Shown here piece after piece: positions 49,680 to 53,642 of a stretch of 53,642 nt of DNA. The notes beneath the pieces were generated by a model. That model did not search any database. It saw only the letters and a program-made list of their open reading frames with translations, and was not told the origin of the DNA. Position numbers and translations under genes: made by a program. The stretch is taken from the IMG/VR virus record IMGVR_UViG_3300037502_003770, positions 1 through 53,642 of that record. One strand, 5' to 3'. The DNA is from a virus. Positions within the stretch are counted from its first letter, which is position 1, and each line of letters starts with the position of its first letter.

Positions 49680-50441
49680 ATGGCGAATCCAAATAAAAAA
49701 ACTAAAGTACAAAATCAAATCGAAAATCAGGGATTTTTTAATGGCAGCACCAAAGATGCTGCTTTAAATATTTTAAATCGAACTGAATTTAAGATTTCAG
49801 CTAAAAATGATAACCAAAAAAAATTAATTGAGGCAATATTAAACCCTCATATTGAAATGATTTTTGTTGCGGGTTCAGCTGGTTGTGGTAAGACTTTTTT
49901 GGCTTTAACACAAGCAATTAAATTAGTAGCTAATGAAAAAACAAAATATGATACTATAAATATTTTTAAATCTGTAGCATCAATACCAAATGAAGAAATA
50001 GGTTTTTTACCAGGTTCTATGGAAGAAAAGTTATCAACAACTTTAACTTCTTATGATATGCAATTAGAGAAGATATTAAAAGCTGACCAACTTTCACAAC
50101 TTAAAGAAAAAAAGATTATTCGTTCATTTCCTTTAGCAAATATTAGAGGTTTATCTATTTCTGAATCAGACATTGTAATATTAGATGAAGCTCAAAATAT
50201 AAATATTGAAACAACAAAAACAATATTAACAAGAATGGAAGCTGGTTCTAAATTAATTGTTTTAGGTGATACAACTCAAAAAGATACTAAATCTTATATT
50301 ACAAATGGTTTAGAATTCTTAATGGAAAAATTCACAGGTATTTCAGATAAAATAGAAACAGTTACGTTTACAAAAGATGATATTGTTAGAAATGAATTAT
50401 TCAAAATTATAATTCAAGTTTACGAAGATAATAATTATTAA
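49680..50441 (+). CDS. phoH: PhoH-like ATPase
   Basis: 253 residues, a typical phage PhoH core: Walker A VAGSAGCGKT (63-72), the PhoH-specific EEIGFLPGSMEEKL, and Walker B DIVILDEAQNI (Asp169/Glu170). PhoH proteins are predicted RNA-related P-loop ATPases and are widespread in phages; their role in infection is not settled. The gene has its own promoter candidate upstream and a terminator downstream, so it may be a single-gene transcript. Confidence 0.92.
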   Translation: MANPNKKTKVQNQIENQGFFNGSTKDAALNILNRTEFKISAKNDNQKKLIEAILNPHIEMIFVAGSAGCGKTFLALTQAIKLVANEKTKYDTINIFKSVASIPNEEIGFLPGSMEEKLSTTLTSYDMQLEKILKADQLSQLKEKKIIRSFPLANIRGLSISESDIVILDEAQNINIETTKTILTRMEAGSKLIVLGDTTQKDTKSYITNGLEFLMEKFTGISDKIETVTFTKDDIVRNELFKIIIQVYEDNNY

Positions 50442-50452
50442 AAAATTAAAAT

Positions 50453-50479
50453 CCTTTCCTTTGTGAAAGGTTTTTTTTT
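50453..50479 (+). terminator. Rho-independent terminator
   Basis: Stem CCTTTC (50453-50458) / GAAAGG (50465-50470) with a six-base loop and a run of nine T. It ends the phoH transcript. Confidence 0.85.
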
Positions 50480-50557
50480 AACAATATAAGATATATTTGA
50501 TAATATAAATCATTCCTTTAAGAAACAATTTTTTATTAAATATCATCTTTCATTATT

Positions 50558-52009
50558 ATGAGCGAAACAACAGAATTATTACCTAAGAATTATATTAAAT
50601 TCGATGCAAAGAATATGACAGTTTCTGAACTAGAAAAGTTTTTAGCTGGACCTGATATTCCTTATGATGAATTTGATTTTATTTCTTTTAGAGTTAATAA
50701 AGTTATAAGAACTAAAAGAATAGCACAATCAGTATTTCCTATTTTATCTCATTTTATTGAGGATGTACAAGTATTAGTAATTTGTGATACTATTGATAAT
50801 ACTAAAGCTAATTTAAATGGTAAAACTAATAAAACAGCTTTTACTGATGGGTTAGATATTTACTTTCATAGTAGATTTGCTGAAGCTTTAACAAGTGAAC
50901 AATTCACAGGTATTTATTTCCATGAATTATTTCATATTTTATTAAATCATACTAAAAGATTAAGAAATCGTAAACCAGTATTACATAATATTGCTTGTGA
51001 TTACTTTATTGAAAGAGTTTTAAATGAATTTACAAGTAAAAGAGAATATGAAAAACTCATTCAAAGTGCATCTTTTAGTTGTTTAGATAGAAGTAATACA
51101 TTTGATGCAATGTCAAGTGAAGAGATTTATGAATATTTAGTAAGTAATAAACCTAAAATGAAGAACGATGAGTCTACTTCAAATTATGGTAATAAATCAA
51201 AAATAGATGTTGGTGCTGATGGTGGTATTTCTATTAATGGTGATATTATTGGAAATGTTGAAGATTTAGTAAATACTAAAGTTTATAATTCTAAAGGTGA
51301 ATTAGTTGATATTAAATCAAATATTGAAAGTTCAGGTAAGCGTGAAGCTAGTAATCAAAATCAAAGAGTATTATTAGAATCAAATAAAGATACTATTTTT
51401 GGTAAAATGGCTGCTTTATTTGAAAGAGAATTTGATATTAAAATTGAGGAACCTAAAGTTAATTGGAAAAAAGTTTTACAAAATTTTATTGTAAAAAAAT
51501 TCTCAGCTGATTATTCTTGGCATAGCAAAAGAAGTACTGAATATGGTAGTAGAATGACTTTACCAAACATTGTAGAAGATGGTTCTACAATTAAAATAGG
51601 TGTAGTTATTGATACATCAGGTTCAATGGGTAAAGAAGAAATGGATAATGCTATGACTGAATTATGGCACATTATGAAATCTTTTAAAAGTTTTGAAATT
51701 ACATTAATGTGCTGCGATGCAGATATTGATTATAAAAATATTAAAAAAATCAAAAAGAAAAATGAATTATACGATTTTACCATAGGAGGAGGTGGTGGAA
51801 CAAGTTTTATACCACCTTTTAAATATTTTGATAAATTAAAAAAATTAGATTCACCACACGTCATTTTATATTTTACCGATTGTTATGGTAGTTACCCAGA
51901 AATTAAAAAAAGAAACTATGAAACTATTTGGGTAATTACTCATGATGGTATAGACGAAAAAAATGATTATTATCCTCCTTTTGGTAGAGTAGCTTATTTA
52001 ACAGATTAA
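50558..52009 (+). CDS. Metallopeptidase-like and VWA-domain protein (DUF2201-like)
   Basis: 483 residues. The N-terminal half has the zinc-protease motif HELFH (122-126) in YFHELFHILLNHTKR, with a later His and acidic residue. A poorly conserved linker follows. The C-terminal half is a von Willebrand A-type domain with MIDAS DTSGSM (352-357), the Gly/Thr loop GGGGGTSF and FTDCYGSYP. Such proteins usually pair with a MoxR-type AAA ATPase, which is the next gene. The pair may remodel or assemble a protein complex. 116 bases separate it from phoH, containing a terminator and A/T-rich leader. Confidence 0.85.
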   Translation: MSETTELLPKNYIKFDAKNMTVSELEKFLAGPDIPYDEFDFISFRVNKVIRTKRIAQSVFPILSHFIEDVQVLVICDTIDNTKANLNGKTNKTAFTDGLDIYFHSRFAEALTSEQFTGIYFHELFHILLNHTKRLRNRKPVLHNIACDYFIERVLNEFTSKREYEKLIQSASFSCLDRSNTFDAMSSEEIYEYLVSNKPKMKNDESTSNYGNKSKIDVGADGGISINGDIIGNVEDLVNTKVYNSKGELVDIKSNIESSGKREASNQNQRVLLESNKDTIFGKMAALFEREFDIKIEEPKVNWKKVLQNFIVKKFSADYSWHSKRSTEYGSRMTLPNIVEDGSTIKIGVVIDTSGSMGKEEMDNAMTELWHIMKSFKSFEITLMCCDADIDYKNIKKIKKKNELYDFTIGGGGGTSFIPPFKYFDKLKKLDSPHVILYFTDCYGSYPEIKKRNYETIWVITHDGIDEKNDYYPPFGRVAYLTD

Positions 52010-52039
52010 TCGTTTTAACAAAATAGAAATTTATATATA

Positions 52040-52048
52040 ATAGTAGTA
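52040..52048 (+). promoter_or_regulatory. Promoter-element candidate ATAGTAGTA
   Basis: Nonamer after TATATATA, 32 bases upstream of the AAA ATPase start and shared with the gap before the 187-residue protein gene (38640-38648). Tentative. Confidence 0.3.
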
Positions 52049-52079
52049 CTTTTAACAATAAAACTTATTTTAATACTTT

Positions 52080-53435
52080 ATGTCTAAAAACAAAGCAAGT
52101 TCCGCAGAAGTTAAACAAAATTTTAGATTCAACTTCAACGATGCTAGAAAATTTCTAAAAAGATTACTTTTAGCTGACGAATACAGTACAAGTAATATTA
52201 CACCGATGTTATGGGGTCCTCCTGGAATTGGTAAATCAGCAATGGTTAAATTATTGCAAAAAGAAATGGGTTATGATAGAGTGATTACAATGCTCGTAGG
52301 TTTAAAAAATCCAATTGATATTTCAGGTGTACCATATGTTTTACAAAAAACTATGAAACCTGAAGATGTTAAAATTGAATATCTTTGGAAAGGTGAAAAA
52401 TTTGCTTATATTCCTTTAGATATTTTTGCCGATATTAAAAAAGATGAAAAAGTAATTCTATTTCTTGATGAAGTAAATACTGGAACTCATTTAAATCAAG
52501 TACAAGCCTTCCAAGTTGCATTAGATAGACAAGTAGGTGAACTTAAACTTGGAAAGAATGTAAGGGTTATTATGGCAGGAAATAGAGTACAAGATTCTTC
52601 AGCTGTAATTAATATGAGTAATCCTTTAAAAACAAGACTTACTCACGTTGAAATGTTTGCTGATGCCGATGAGTTTATTGTAGATTTTTTCAAAACATTA
52701 CACCCTTCAATTACTGCTTTTTTAAGAAATAACAAGGATTATATTCATTTAAATGAATTTAATGTTGATTCTGAAAAAAAGAACATAAAAACAGATATTG
52801 AGGAAAATGATAATACATTCCCTTGTCCTAGAAACTGGATTATGTTAAGTGATTATTTATATGCTAATCCACCTCAATTTGGTAAAGATAAACAAGGTAA
52901 ACTTGTAAATTTTAATCAAATTGAACCTAGAGAAATCGCAGGTATTGTTGGTGAATCTGTAGCAACTAAGTTTCACGTTTTCTATTCTTATGAAAGTAGA
53001 ATACCAAATACTCACGAGATTATTATGGGAGTTCAAAAATATGAAGAATTTAAAAAACACCCTATGTTTAATGATAATAAATCAACTGATTTAGGTTTTG
53101 TTAGTTTTTATTATTTAGCATCTCTTTCTAAAAATTTAATTAATGCTTTAGAAAAATTACATCTAAAATATGTAAATGGGAATAGTAATGATAATGATGA
53201 AGCAACTCTTAAAAAGAATATTAGAGCCTTTTTAGTTAACTTTTATTTTGGAGTTCTACCAGTAGAAGCTGAATTTTCAGCCTATGTTAATGGTTTAGTA
53301 ATGGATAAAATAAAAGAGTTAGATAGTAATTTATCTAAAATAGTTTCAGATATTCAAGTGGATGTTTTAACAAACAAATCATTTGAAAAAATGGCAGGTA
53401 AAATATCTCTTTTAGGTGATACTAAATCAGAATAA
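52080..53435 (+). CDS. MoxR-type AAA+ ATPase
   Basis: 451 residues. Walker A GPPGIGKS (46-53), Walker B VILFLDEVN (Asp130/Glu131), sensor region VIMAGNRV and an Arg finger candidate in SNPLKTRLTHVEM fit the MoxR/AAA_5 group. The helical C terminus is specific to this protein. MoxR ATPases work with VWA-domain partners to insert metals or remodel complexes; the partner is the gene directly upstream. A terminator follows. Confidence 0.88.
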   Translation: MSKNKASSAEVKQNFRFNFNDARKFLKRLLLADEYSTSNITPMLWGPPGIGKSAMVKLLQKEMGYDRVITMLVGLKNPIDISGVPYVLQKTMKPEDVKIEYLWKGEKFAYIPLDIFADIKKDEKVILFLDEVNTGTHLNQVQAFQVALDRQVGELKLGKNVRVIMAGNRVQDSSAVINMSNPLKTRLTHVEMFADADEFIVDFFKTLHPSITAFLRNNKDYIHLNEFNVDSEKKNIKTDIEENDNTFPCPRNWIMLSDYLYANPPQFGKDKQGKLVNFNQIEPREIAGIVGESVATKFHVFYSYESRIPNTHEIIMGVQKYEEFKKHPMFNDNKSTDLGFVSFYYLASLSKNLINALEKLHLKYVNGNSNDNDEATLKKNIRAFLVNFYFGVLPVEAEFSAYVNGLVMDKIKELDSNLSKIVSDIQVDVLTNKSFEKMAGKISLLGDTKSE

Positions 53436-53457
53436 TTTTAGTAATTAGTTTTTATTT

Positions 53458-53493
53458 GTGGTCAGGATATAGTAATTATTCTGACCACTTTTT
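53458..53493 (+). terminator. Rho-independent terminator
   Basis: The 8-bp perfect stem GTGGTCAG (53458-53465) / CTGACCAC (53481-53488) with a 15-base loop is followed by five T. It ends the MoxR-type gene. Confidence 0.8.
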
Positions 53494-53516
53494 ATTAAAA
53501 ATAAATAAACCAAAAT

Positions 53517-53642
53517 ATGACAGAAGAAATTAAAAAGATTTTAGCTCTTTCTGAAGAAGAAATTAACAAACTTTCTATTATTCAAATACAAAGTTTAATG
53601 GATAAATTACTTGATTTTTATAGTCAAAATAAATCCGAGCTT
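53517..53642 (+). CDS. Hypothetical protein, 5' end only
   Basis: The ATG at 53517 opens 42 codons to the right edge: MTEEIKKILALSEEEINKLS and a further acidic helix. It runs out of the window. No family can be told from this part. Confidence 0.6.
   Translation, partial: MTEEIKKILALSEEEINKLSIIQIQSLMDKLLDFYSQNKSEL

Overview
The window is a stretch of a large, very A+T-rich double-stranded DNA phage genome with a contractile tail, most likely infecting a Bacteroidetes (Flavobacteriia-like) host. The phage assignment rests on a T4 gp25-like baseplate wedge protein beside a gp6/J-like baseplate protein, two long virion proteins, a family B DNA polymerase, a RuvC-like resolvase, a primase, a fused Mre11-Rad50-type nuclease, PhoH and two sigma-like factors. 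The host guess is weaker. It rests on A-rich translation starts without Shine-Dalgarno sites, a lipoprotein signal, and an exported protein that looks like a TonB C-terminal domain. No tRNA gene or CRISPR array was seen.

Layout. (1) 1-6151: tightly packed small genes, with a nicotinamide phosphoribosyltransferase homologue and a PRPP-synthetase homologue that together point to NAD+ salvage. (2) 6141-13042: a minus-strand DUF4116-like repeat protein and its small plus-strand paralogue, interleaved with two long virion proteins. (3) 13074-20693: resolvase, UVR-motif protein, terminator, phosphoesterase, DNA polymerase and a degenerate amidase-like protein. (4) 20690-38404: four plus-strand blocks of about 33 tiny related genes (mostly 56-88 codons). 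The blocks are interrupted by a TnpB element, the baseplate/Nudix module, a minus-strand sigma/glycosyltransferase operon, and a Dam-type methylase. (5) 38687-53642: replication, recombination and transcription genes, including the Mre11-Rad50 fusion, primase, ECF-like sigma, PhoH and a metallopeptidase-VWA/MoxR-type AAA pair. It also holds three large unknown proteins.

The most striking content is the tiny-gene family. Nearly every member starts with an alternating Ile strand (M-x-I-x-I-x-L), then a Y-x-E motif near residues 12-22, then a highly variable middle. Most end in F-x-Y-Y-N or a close variant at or near the stop codon. The ends are conserved at protein level (synonymous codons differ) while the middles diverge. 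I do not recognise this family, and it is the best candidate here for an undescribed system.

Other points of interest are an (AATA)4 repeat that breaks a reading frame restorable by losing one unit, and a CTATTTA motif 22-48 bases upstream of seven start codons, including two symmetric divergent intergenic regions. A TnpB insertion has split one array gene, and an amidase fold has lost its metal ligands.
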